Assembly (NCBI GenBank): GCA_002686355.1
Contig: NZBV01000020.1
Span: 1 to 7,564 of the forward strand
Direction: 5' to 3'
DNA from: Candidatus Pacearchaeota archaeon
Lineage (GTDB): Archaea > Nanobdellota > Nanobdellia > Pacearchaeales > GW2011-AR1
Length of the DNA stretch: 7,564 nt
Position numbers and translations under genes: made by a program. Numbering within the stretch: position 1 is the first letter of the stretch; each line of letters starts with the position of its first letter. Positions 1 through 5,670 of this stretch are shown in pieces. The notes beneath the pieces were generated by a model. That model had not been told where the DNA came from, did no database searches, and saw nothing but the letters and a program-made list of their open reading frames with translations.

Positions 1-20
1 TATTAATTCTTGATTTCTAT

Positions 21-1019
21 ATGAGCCATTGTTGTCATGAAAAACAAGAAACAAGAATTCCTAAGATTGGTAAGAGGTTAACCATATTCCTGATAATTTT
101 TATTCTCTTCACATTTATTTCATTTCTTCCCGGGTTTTCTTCGTTGAATGAAAGTTTGCTTGTTTATCTTAAAATAATTTGGTGGGCTGTTCTTTTGGGA
201 TTGATCCTTGGGGGGGCAATTGATTATTTTGTTCCAGAAAAATTTATCTTTAAATATCTTGGGCAGAAAAAAAAGAGAACAATATTTTATGCGGTGCTTG
301 CTGGATTTTTAATGTCTGCTTGTTCACATGGTATCCTTGCGATTTCAATACAATTGTATAAAAAAGGTGCGGGTATCCCTGCAGTGATGACTTTTCTTTT
401 AGCGTCGCCGTGGGCGAATCTTCCTGTGACAATTTTGCTTTTTGGATTTTTTGGAATCAAAGCTCTTTGGTTTGTTGGAGCTGCAATGGTAATTGCTGTT
501 ATTACAGGATATATCTATATGGGCTTAGAAAAATTACAATGGATTGAACAATCGCGTAAAGTTAGTTTAGATGGAAAAATAAGTTGGGATAAAATTAAGA
601 ATTTCAATTTAAATGAAAGTTTTATTGGGGTAACACGAGGAGCAATTAATTTATCTAATATGGTCTTATGGTGGCTTTTGATTGGGGTTATGATGGCTGC
701 TTTGATAGGAGCTTATGTTCCAGAGCATTTTTTTATGAAATATCTTGGGGCGAGTTTTGCAGGATTGCTCGTGACTCTCGCATTTGCAACAATTATAGAA
801 GTTTGCTCTGAAGGTTCTTCCCCAATTGCGTTTGAGATTTTCAATAAGGTCGGAACACTTGGAAATCCTTTTGTGTTTCTGATGGCAGGAGTTGTTACAG
901 ACTATACAGAGATTGGGCTGATATGGACTAATATTGGCAAAAAAGTAGCAATTTGGTTACCAATAATAACTGTGCCACTAGTTGTTTTGGTTGGGTGGTT
1001 GTTTAATGTTTATTTGTAG
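21..1019 (+). CDS. ArsP/DUF318 (UPF0718)-type membrane permease
   Basis: Predicted integral membrane permease of the DUF318/ArsP_1 family, whose members are linked to export of metals, metalloids or organoarsenicals; the substrate here is unknown. The 332 residues carry about eight to ten hydrophobic segments (roughly 21-38, 52-69, 88-106, 121-166, 214-231, 246-262, 283-300, 309-328). The protein is an internal duplication: VPEKFIFKYLG (71-81) matches VPEHFFMKYLG (233-243), and the membrane motifs A-C-S-H-G (100-104) and V-C-S-E-G (261-265) occupy equivalent places, as expected for the family. The N-terminus MSHCCHEK has a possible metal-binding Cys-Cys-His cluster. The reading frame stays open to the left window edge, so an earlier start cannot be excluded, but 332 residues is a normal length and the ATG at 21 precedes the first membrane helix. 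Family assignment is firm; the transported compound is not. Confidence 0.85.
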   Translation: MSHCCHEKQETRIPKIGKRLTIFLIIFILFTFISFLPGFSSLNESLLVYLKIIWWAVLLGLILGGAIDYFVPEKFIFKYLGQKKKRTIFYAVLAGFLMSACSHGILAISIQLYKKGAGIPAVMTFLLASPWANLPVTILLFGFFGIKALWFVGAAMVIAVITGYIYMGLEKLQWIEQSRKVSLDGKISWDKIKNFNLNESFIGVTRGAINLSNMVLWWLLIGVMMAALIGAYVPEHFFMKYLGASFAGLLVTLAFATIIEVCSEGSSPIAFEIFNKVGTLGNPFVFLMAGVVTDYTEIGLIWTNIGKKVAIWLPIITVPLVVLVGWLFNVYL

Positions 1020-1149
1020 AATATATCTTCAAAGATAAAAATTGTTAAAAAAGAAGTATCCAGATAAAATAATGTTTGATGGAACAAAATTAAAAAAGAT
1101 TTCTAGGTTAGGATTTTTGTTTTAGCCAAAGGAAAAATTACGTTTAATC

Positions 1150-1195
1150 AGCGTGTCAAGTGAAATTTTAATTTCATTTTGGAGCACGCTTTTTT
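1150..1195 (+). terminator. Hairpin followed by T-tract, probable terminator
   Basis: Bases 1150-1156 (agcgtgt) pair with 1184-1190 (gcacgct; one G-T wobble). Inside, 1161-1167 (tgaaatt) pairs with 1170-1176 (aatttca), and a run of T's follows at 1190-1195. It lies 130 bases after the permease stop. Archaea terminate mainly on oligo-T, so the T-run may matter more than the stem; a small structured RNA is the alternative. Confidence 0.5.
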
Positions 1196-1221
1196 GATTC
1201 TTTCTTCCTAAGAAAGAAGTC
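1196..1221. repeat. Perfect 9-bp inverted repeat
   Basis: ttctttctt (1198-1206) and aagaaagaa (1210-1218) are exact inverted copies around a 3-base loop. Two more pairs (1196-1197 with 1220-1221) are possible across a bulged G. It directly follows the previous hairpin. It could be a second termination hairpin or an operator upstream of the gene at 1305. Confidence 0.5.
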
Positions 1222-1274
1222 GCTATGAAGGATGAATGCTCTTATTAACTAAAGAGTAGTAAATGATAGAAAGA

Positions 1275-1283
1275 CTTATAAAG
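1275..1283 (+). promoter_or_regulatory. Archaeal TATA box for the gene at 1305
   Basis: cttataaag is centred at about 1279, 26 bases before the ATG at 1305, and is preceded by the purine-rich BRE-like stretch atagaaaga. The spacing predicts transcription starting at or next to the ATG, that is, a leaderless mRNA. It also lies inside the longer reading frame starting at 1263, which argues against that start. Confidence 0.65.
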
Positions 1284-1304
1284 GTTTTAATTTTACTTAA
1301 CAAC

Positions 1305-1682
1305 ATGAATAAAAAATCTGATAATAAAACATTTGATGCAGAAACAGACAAATATAGATTTGTCCCTAAATCTGACTTAGTTGAAATGCAAAAAAATAGA
1401 AATGTTGCTCTTGCTTTAAACTTATTTCAAAAGATTAAAGAAGATTTTTTTGAAGATCCATTCACCTTGGAAGAGATTAAGGACGCATATAATCGTCCAA
1501 ATAGAAGTGCTCATAGAGGGTATAATTATGGACAAAAAAATCTAGATACTCTTGTTGAGTTGGAGTTAATTGAGGAAAATTCGGACGGAAGTTATGAAAT
1601 AAACTATGCCTCAGAACATCTTGCAAGAAGAGAAATGGATGATCATGAGGATTCTGATATAAATAAACTGAATGAGTTTTGA
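1305..1682 (+). CDS. Small charged protein, possible winged-helix fold
   Basis: Not recognised as a named family. An upstream in-frame ATG at 1263 would add 14 hydrophobic residues (total 139). I prefer the ATG at 1305 (125 residues) because a TATA box sits 26 bases before it and the added residues would overlap that promoter. The protein is highly charged and soluble, with no signal peptide or membrane segment. The middle (about residues 35-95 from the new start) reads as helix, helix, recognition-like helix and short strands: FTLEEIKDAY, then GQKNLDTLVELELIEE, then a strand pair around NSDGSYEINY. This is compatible with a winged helix-turn-helix, so a DNA-binding role is possible but unproven. 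The C-terminus is acidic (MDDHEDSDINKLNEF). The M16 peptidase gene begins 52 bases downstream with no obvious promoter, so the two may be cotranscribed. Confidence 0.7.
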   Translation: MNKKSDNKTFDAETDKYRFVPKSDLVEMQKNRNVALALNLFQKIKEDFFEDPFTLEEIKDAYNRPNRSAHRGYNYGQKNLDTLVELELIEENSDGSYEINYASEHLARREMDDHEDSDINKLNEF

Positions 1683-1734
1683 AAATCTTGGGCAATATTG
1701 AAAATTAGGAATGAGTTAGTCCTCTAAGTAGAAT

Positions 1735-3015
1735 ATGGCTACATTAAATGATAATTATGAAAGATTGGTTTTAGATAATGGGTTAGTTGTAGCTCTACAA
1801 AATACGCCAACTCAGACCATCTCTGGGAGATTAAGAGTTCATCATGGCGGACTTCATGAAAGAGATGGAGAAGAAGGTTTGGCTCATTTTTTAGAACATA
1901 CTGTTATGAAAGGTGGCGGAAGAAAATTTGCTCCTGACGCAGCCGAGAGAATTATGGGCACGTTTGGATATATTAATGCGCATACAGGTTCTAATGAAAC
2001 CCGTTTCCCAGTAGGGATGCTAGCTGAGGATTTAGAGTTATATCTTGATTTTGTTTCTGATGTTGCCTTTCACCCAAGATTTGATTTAGAAAGAGTAAAT
2101 CAAGAAAGACAAAGAGTGTTACGGGAAACTGCAGATGCAAAAGGAAATCCAGCATTTCAAGATAATGAAGATTTTAAGGATGCACTCTATGGCGTTGATT
2201 CTCCCCATACTTATTTTGTTTTAGGAAAAGAAGATGTTGTAACAAGAGCAACACCAGATAATCTTAGAACATTCCATGAAAGAGGGTATAATCCAAACAA
2301 TATGGATTTAATTCTTGTAGGAGCATTACCAAAAAATGTTGATGAATTAGTTGCTAAATATTTTGCAGATAAACCAAAAGGCAAAGGAGCAAAATATCAC
2401 TTCCAAAAAAATCCAGAGTTAGAGAAAAAAACTCTTCTGTACAGAAATGCACCAGAATTGTTAAATGGACATAATTTTGAGAACAGCAGTGCCCATTTTA
2501 ATATGGGTTTTGTCGCTCCAACTGATGATGCAGAAGACAGCTATGCTGTTGGGGAACTAGTTCAAATTTTAGGTGGGGATACAAATTCAAGATTATTCAA
2601 AAAAGTAAGTCAGGAGATGGGACTTGCATATGGAATCAGAAGTGACTACATTCTCCAAAATAATGCTGGGGTCATTAATATTAGTGGAAGCGTTCAGGCA
2701 ACACGAGCAGATGAAGTAATTGATGCTACATTTAATGAGATGAAAAGAATGCAAGAAAATCCGGTTTCCAAACAAGAATTAGATTGTTTTAAAAGAAAAT
2801 CTAAATATGGGATTGCGAAGACATTTGAAACTAATGAAGGACATATTAATGCTATAGAAACTAAGGATGATAAAGGATTAACTCCTGAAGTGTTTCTAGC
2901 TGAAATAGATGCAGTAACTTCAGCAGATGTACAAAGAGTAGCTCAAAAATACTTGCCAAAAGACCGAGCGCAAGGGAAATATGTTCTTATGTTGAGAAAT
3001 CCATCTAAAGAATAA
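1735..3015 (+). CDS. M16 family zinc metallopeptidase
   Basis: Predicted M16 (pitrilysin/processing-peptidase type) zinc peptidase of 426 residues, the usual length for single-subunit M16B enzymes that work as dimers. The inverted zinc motif HxxEH is intact as H51-F-L-E54-H55, and Glu131 lies 76 residues after His55, the normal place for the third ligand. The C-terminal half carries the conserved pair in SRLFKKVSQEMGLAYG (Arg286, Tyr299), which in this family shapes substrate binding. One polypeptide therefore contains both the zinc site and the R/Y element and should be active. There is no signal peptide, so it is probably cytosolic, degrading or trimming peptides. The start fits the family's opening (NYERLVLDNGLVVAL). 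No clear TATA box lies 26 bases upstream, suggesting cotranscription with the gene ending at 1682. It could in principle serve as a leader peptidase for the nearby peptide system, but nothing in the layout shows this. Confidence 0.93.
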   Translation: MATLNDNYERLVLDNGLVVALQNTPTQTISGRLRVHHGGLHERDGEEGLAHFLEHTVMKGGGRKFAPDAAERIMGTFGYINAHTGSNETRFPVGMLAEDLELYLDFVSDVAFHPRFDLERVNQERQRVLRETADAKGNPAFQDNEDFKDALYGVDSPHTYFVLGKEDVVTRATPDNLRTFHERGYNPNNMDLILVGALPKNVDELVAKYFADKPKGKGAKYHFQKNPELEKKTLLYRNAPELLNGHNFENSSAHFNMGFVAPTDDAEDSYAVGELVQILGGDTNSRLFKKVSQEMGLAYGIRSDYILQNNAGVINISGSVQATRADEVIDATFNEMKRMQENPVSKQELDCFKRKSKYGIAKTFETNEGHINAIETKDDKGLTPEVFLAEIDAVTSADVQRVAQKYLPKDRAQGKYVLMLRNPSKE

Positions 3016-3016
3016 A

Positions 3017-3029
3017 TCTTTTGTTTTCT
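3017..3029 (+). terminator. Oligo-T tract after the M16 gene
   Basis: The stretch atcttttgttttc directly after the M16 stop contains two T4 runs, the type of T-rich signal at which archaeal RNA polymerase terminates. No stable stem precedes it. Confidence 0.35.
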
Positions 3030-3178
3030 AGAGTTTGCGGGAATTTGAGTGAGCATAACACAGTGAAACGAAAGCACAGCGCGGATTGAGTTTTCCTTTT
3101 GCCACATTTTTAACGTTACGAATTTAGCGAAATCCTAAGGTACACTTCTGAGAGAGATAATCCACAAGTAGTAACAAG
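3030..3178. other. Non-coding spacer with a GC-richer core
   Basis: No reading frame of note. Bases about 3037-3090 are richer in G and C than the surroundings and contain purine-rich strings such as gtgagcat, gtgaaacgaaagcac and agcgcgg. They are loosely similar in style to the island at 3690-3786, but I could not align the two. No tRNA features and no strong stem were found. Confidence 0.4.
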
Positions 3179-3187
3179 ATTATATAT
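3179..3187 (+). promoter_or_regulatory. Archaeal TATA box for the ATPase gene
   Basis: attatatat is centred at about 3184, 26 bases before the ATG at 3210, with the purine-rich stretch taacaaga upstream as a possible BRE. The spacing predicts a leaderless transcript and supports 3210 as the true start. Confidence 0.65.
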
Positions 3188-3209
3188 CATATGTTACAGA
3201 GATAATATT

Positions 3210-3653
3210 ATGAAAGGTTTAGTTAATGGAGTTTTGGATTCATTGAATAATGGAAACATTGTAACAATTCAAGGTAGTTCTGGTGTTGGTAAATCTGAAA
3301 CTGTGGAATTACTTAAAAACTTATTAGAACAAGAAGGAAAGAGAGCAGTTTATCTGGATATGCGACATATAAAGAGCTCATTTCAGTTTTATAAAGAAGT
3401 TGCACAGCAGTTGGGAATTGAAAAACGAGATTCACTTAGTGTATATTCAGAATTAAATAAAGGAAACATCGCATTATTGTTAGATGAATATTGGGCAGGA
3501 GCCCAAATGACAAACCAAATAGTTATGTTTGCCCATCAAAAGAATAATTATGTTGTCACAGTTGCTGGGACCCCGATGGGGGTTGAACTAGATGAACTAG
3601 CTGAATATGTGTTGCAAGAACGCAATAAAATCCAAACTTCAATTAACTTATAG
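3210..3653 (+). CDS. Minimal P-loop (AAA-like) ATPase, 147 residues
   Basis: Nucleotide-binding protein of unknown role. Walker A is GSSGVGKS (22-29), followed by a helix and the strand RAVYLDMR. Walker B is IALLLDEY (87-94), ending in the Asp-Glu expected of a hydrolysing enzyme. A later strand VVTVAGTP (115-122) ends in a polar position like sensor 1. The order matches the AAA/STAND-type ATPase core found in archaeal ATPases. The protein stops soon after sensor 1: no lid domain with sensor 2 arginine and no helix-turn-helix follows, whereas relatives are usually 250 residues or longer. It has its own TATA box and a T6 run right after the stop, so it looks like a complete unit rather than an obvious fragment. 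I saw no continuation of the fold in other frames after 3653. It may work with a partner encoded elsewhere or be a decayed remnant. Confidence 0.8.
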   Translation: MKGLVNGVLDSLNNGNIVTIQGSSGVGKSETVELLKNLLEQEGKRAVYLDMRHIKSSFQFYKEVAQQLGIEKRDSLSVYSELNKGNIALLLDEYWAGAQMTNQIVMFAHQKNNYVVTVAGTPMGVELDELAEYVLQERNKIQTSINL

Positions 3654-3659
3654 TTTTTT
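3654..3659 (+). terminator. T6 run right after the ATPase stop
   Basis: Six T's start directly after the TAG stop at 3651-3653, a typical archaeal oligo-T termination signal for this single-gene transcript. Confidence 0.5.
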
Positions 3660-3689
3660 CTGAATTGAATGTAATCGCTGTTATCTGTC

Positions 3690-3786
3690 CCGAACTAAGT
3701 GAGAGCCTGCAAGGCGTGGCTCGGAGCGACTGAAAGGAGTGGAGAAGTAATGATGACCTATCTGTAGGGTGGGGCGGTGCGCGATT
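3690..3786. other. G-rich, GC-rich island between convergent genes
   Basis: By hand count 51 of the 90 bases in 3691-3780 are G or C, far above the flanking DNA, with strong excess of G over C on the plus strand. Local pairing is possible: gagcc (3703-3707) with ggctc (3718-3722), or gcct (3705-3708) with aggc (3712-3715), and ccta with tagg near 3757-3768. It lies between the 3' ends of the ATPase gene and the minus-strand operon. In an AT-rich archaeon such islands often mark structured RNAs, but this one has no tRNA, SRP or RNase P signature that I can recognise. It could also be an intergenic repeat element. Confidence 0.4.
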
Positions 3787-3793
3787 TAATTGT

Positions 3794-4549
3794 TTAAGAT
3801 TTTTTAATAAAAATATATTGTAAATATGCTTTTGGGTACTTTTTTCTTGATTCATTAATTTCTTTAACGCTACAAATTTCAACTTCCAATTCTATCCCCC
3901 AATCTCTTATAGATTTAATCTCAAATTCAGAAAAATCTTCTTTAGAATAAGTGCCTTTGTCAAACTGAACCAATAAAAACGGAGAATAATTCATAGATTT
4001 ATAGAAATGGATTGCATCATCCCCTGCCCCTACTTGTATTTTATTATATTTTGCAAAACCAATTTCTTCGAACTTTTTTGTGATTAACTTTCCAAAACCT
4101 CTTTTCTGAAATCTGAAATCAATTGCTAACTCACTCATTAATAAATAATCTTCTCTAGGAAATCCACAAATAACTCCAATCAATTCATTTTCCAAATAAA
4201 GTCCAATAAAATATTTTGAATGTTCCTCGTAAATTTCTGCTAGAAGATTTTTGTCTCTTACTCCTTTCTTACCTAGTTCATTATCCAAAATATTCATTGC
4301 TTTATCAAAATCTTCCCTAGATAATTGTTTTGTTTCCAATTGTGCGAGATATTTCAATGTTTCAAATTCATTGAATATCTGTTTTTCTTCTCCAATTAAA
4401 TCTTTACAATCAATTCCTGAAGAAAGTTTTTTTAAAAAATTCTCATATTTAAAATCAATCTTTAAATCAATCAAGGTTTTGCAATTACAAATAAATATGG
4501 CAGTTTTATCTTTTCTCCATTTAACTTGTTTCTTAAATGTTTGTTTCAT
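3794..4549 (-). CDS. GNAT acetyltransferase with RRE-like N-terminal domain
   Basis: Predicted acetyl-CoA-dependent N-acetyltransferase of 251 residues. The GNAT core spans about 105-195: FIGLYLENELIGVICGF (114-130) forms the first strands, and the acetyl-CoA loop QKRGFG (148-153) fits the Q/R-x-x-G-x-G/A motif, followed by strand and helix around VGAGDDAIHFYKSMNY (173-188). Residues 1-72 are a separate domain: VKWRKDK and TAIFICNC as strands, KYENFLKKLSSGI and a long helix after CKDLIGEEK, an order resembling PqqD-type RiPP recognition elements. Residues 196-251 are an extra alpha/beta tail. The ATG overlaps the restored radical SAM stop as ATGA, and AGGA lies five bases upstream, so the two are translationally coupled. 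The likely job is to bind and acetylate the peptide or product of the operon. GNAT is clear; the recognition domain is my inference from pattern alone. Confidence 0.85.
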   Translation of the reverse strand: MKQTFKKQVKWRKDKTAIFICNCKTLIDLKIDFKYENFLKKLSSGIDCKDLIGEEKQIFNEFETLKYLAQLETKQLSREDFDKAMNILDNELGKKGVRDKNLLAEIYEEHSKYFIGLYLENELIGVICGFPREDYLLMSELAIDFRFQKRGFGKLITKKFEEIGFAKYNKIQVGAGDDAIHFYKSMNYSPFLLVQFDKGTYSKEDFSEFEIKSIRDWGIELEVEICSVKEINESRKKYPKAYLQYIFIKKS

Positions 4550-4626
4550 TTTATTCCTAAGTTAAACTCTGTATTTAATTTTTCTTTATACTCTTCATAC
4601 TCATTCAATCCTAATGCTTTTCCATT
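4546..4626 (-). pseudogene. Out-of-frame C-terminal tail of the radical SAM gene
   Basis: Shifting the frame by one base at or just before the A5 run (plus-strand T's 4625-4629) gives an open stretch reading NGKALGLNEYEEYKEK and then LNTEFNLGIK, ending with TGA at 4546-4548. The composition is coding-like, and the stop overlaps the GNAT start at 4549 as ATGA, the standard coupling in compact operons. The in-frame stop at 4611 would instead leave a 61-base gap. I conclude that the published frame carries a one-base deletion, either real or from sequencing. Confidence 0.65.
4555..4558 (-). promoter_or_regulatory. Shine-Dalgarno AGGA for the GNAT gene
   Basis: On the minus strand AGGA ends five bases before the ATG at 4549, a suitable place for an internal gene of an operon. 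It supports 4549 as the start, in contrast to the leaderless first genes of transcripts in this window. Confidence 0.45.
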
Positions 4627-5342
4627 TTTACAGGCATATCAATAAGATTCACATTAATCTTTTCTTCTTCTCCCCTTTTTTTTATATGCTCCCAAAACTT
4701 ATTGTCAAAATAATCATAAAATTCTGAAATGAAATTATTTTCTTCTCCTCTTCCAATTGGAATTATTGGAGATATAAACCAATTAATGGGATTTATTTTT
4801 TTAATTAATTTTTCAAATTCTTTCAAAAGTTTAATATTCTTCTTGTGTAGCATTGAAGCAATAGTTATGGGGATTTTATGCTTCTTGAAAAATAAAATAT
4901 TTTCAATAGTTATATCAAACATTTTAGGATTAAACTCCCCTCCTGCATCTAATCTTAAAAATCCATGCGAATCCCTGTTAGGACCATCTAAACTAAACTT
5001 TATACTTATTAAATACTCTTTGTGATTCAAGATGAAATCTCTTATGCTCTTTGAAAAAACTCCGTTTGTTGTTAAAATGAAATACATCCCTTTTTTAACT
5101 AAATATTGAATGAACTCTTTAAAGAATGGACTTTGGGTTGCCTCTCCTCCTGAAATAACAATATAAAAAACTTTATTTTCAATTAAATCATCAATAACTT
5201 TTTTCCACTCATCTAAATTTAATTCATTCTCCAATTCTTTTGAATAACTGCCAAAACAATGGCTACATCTAAGATTACACTTACTTGTCAAATTAATATA
5301 GCAAGAATAAGGTGACACATAAACTTCATTAGTTATATCCAT
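4611..5342 (-). CDS. Radical SAM enzyme, probable peptide maturase (frame broken near its end)
   Basis: Radical S-adenosylmethionine enzyme. The 4Fe-4S/SAM motif CxxxCxxC is C22-N-L-R-C26-S-H-C29. Further family landmarks are ISGGEATQ (63-70), the strand YFILTTNG (87-94), IKFSLDG (114-120) and IIPIGRG (193-199), all in normal order for SPASM-like peptide-modifying enzymes. No auxiliary cysteine cluster follows, so a SPASM domain is absent. In this frame the protein has 243 residues and ends VKMEKH, but coding sense resumes in another frame up to 4546, giving about 265 residues if one A is restored in the run at 4625-4629. The gene starts 21 bases after a 59-residue ORF and is coupled to the GNAT gene. 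By analogy with such enzymes next to tiny ORFs, it probably modifies the peptide (thioether, C-C bond or epimerisation; the reaction cannot be told). The operon is more AT-rich than the M16 gene, hinting at transfer. Confidence 0.88.
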   Translation of the reverse strand: MDITNEVYVSPYSCYINLTSKCNLRCSHCFGSYSKELENELNLDEWKKVIDDLIENKVFYIVISGGEATQSPFFKEFIQYLVKKGMYFILTTNGVFSKSIRDFILNHKEYLISIKFSLDGPNRDSHGFLRLDAGGEFNPKMFDITIENILFFKKHKIPITIASMLHKKNIKLLKEFEKLIKKINPINWFISPIIPIGRGEENNFISEFYDYFDNKFWEHIKKRGEEEKINVNLIDMPVKMEKH

Positions 5343-5363
5343 TCTAAATCAAGGTTTTTTGAA

Positions 5364-5543
5364 TTAAAATTGGTTTTGACTGCAAGCCATAACTTCGTTC
5401 TTAGTCAAAAAAACGAGTTTACTTGATTCTTCTCCTGATTCTTCAACTTCAGCAGATATATAATCTGAAGAAATCTTTTGAGCAATGCCCATCGTTCCTG
5501 GAGAAATTGGTTTATAGCCCGTATCTATTTTTTCATATTCCAT
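5364..5543 (-). CDS. 59-residue putative RiPP precursor peptide
   Basis: A small ORF, first in the minus-strand operon. It begins MEYEKIDTGYKPISP and ends LTKNEVMACSQNQF. The middle is acidic and serine-rich (AEVEESGEESS, 31-41), and the only cysteine is residue 54, five from the end. The ATG at 5543 lies 26 bases after the centre of a clear TATA box, so it is the first codon of a leaderless message, which strongly supports both the gene and its start. It ends 21 bases before the radical SAM start. Size, position and architecture (acidic leader, short Cys-containing tail) fit a ribosomally made peptide whose C-terminal core is modified by the radical SAM enzyme and recognised by the RRE-like domain. 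I do not recognise the family. The alternative is a small non-precursor accessory protein with a beta-hairpin at 28-53. Confidence 0.72.
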   Translation of the reverse strand: MEYEKIDTGYKPISPGTMGIAQKISSDYISAEVEESGEESSKLVFLTKNEVMACSQNQF

Positions 5544-5565
5544 ACATTTTTAATAAGCTTTTGAA

Positions 5566-5573
5566 TTTATAAA
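5566..5573 (-). promoter_or_regulatory. TATA box of the minus-strand peptide operon
   Basis: On the minus strand tttataaa is centred at about 5569, 26 bases before the ATG at 5543. This predicts a leaderless transcript starting with the 59-residue ORF and continuing through the radical SAM and GNAT genes, for which no separate promoters are evident. Confidence 0.65.
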
Positions 5574-5596
5574 TATTCGGGTTCTCGAGTTTATCA

Positions 5597-5609
5597 AGTG
5601 CGAAGCACT
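5597..5609. repeat. Perfect 5-bp hairpin in the divergent promoter region
   Basis: agtgc and gcact are exact inverted repeats around gaa. They lie between the divergent TATA boxes at 5566-5573 and 5671-5680, upstream of both promoters, so a regulator could bind here; it may equally be a chance palindrome. Confidence 0.3.
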
Positions 5610-5670
5610 GTTAGTTAAAAGAATTAAGAGTTTGAATTGATTATTCATTCCATAGTGACAAAAATAGAAA

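Larger units (their letters stand above)
1020..1304. other. Non-coding spacer with hairpins and a promoter
   Basis: The 285 bases between the permease and the next gene, taking its start at 1305, hold no convincing gene; the longest ATG frame I checked, at 1071, gives only 17 codons. The spacer contains two hairpins (about 1150-1190 and 1196-1221) and the TATA element at 1275-1283. I see no tRNA features. Confidence 0.6.

Noticed and set aside
1477..1695. Minus-strand open frame of 72 codons
   Set aside because: It is antisense to the small charged protein, which has its own TATA box; no independent support.
3730..3756. Box C/D guide RNA: CTGA at 3730-3733 and ATGATGA at 3750-3756
   Set aside because: The order is D-like then C-like with a 16-base spacer, and no matching upstream C box or downstream D box CTGA was found.
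3690..3786. tRNA or SRP RNA in the GC-rich island
   Set aside because: No T-loop string like GGTTCGAATCC, no acceptor stem pairing, and no SRP helix 8 motif could be found.
3643..3882. Minus-strand open frame of 79 codons across the GC-rich island
   Set aside because: It overlaps the end of the GNAT gene in another frame and reads the island as low-complexity Ser/Leu/Pro; no start signal.
4251..4565. Plus-strand open frame of 104 codons
   Set aside because: It lies opposite the GNAT gene, has low-complexity Ser/Phe/Leu content typical of the reverse of an AT-rich gene, and no promoter or motif.
4729..5025. Plus-strand open frame of 98 codons
   Set aside because: It lies opposite the radical SAM gene, whose family motifs are clear on the minus strand.
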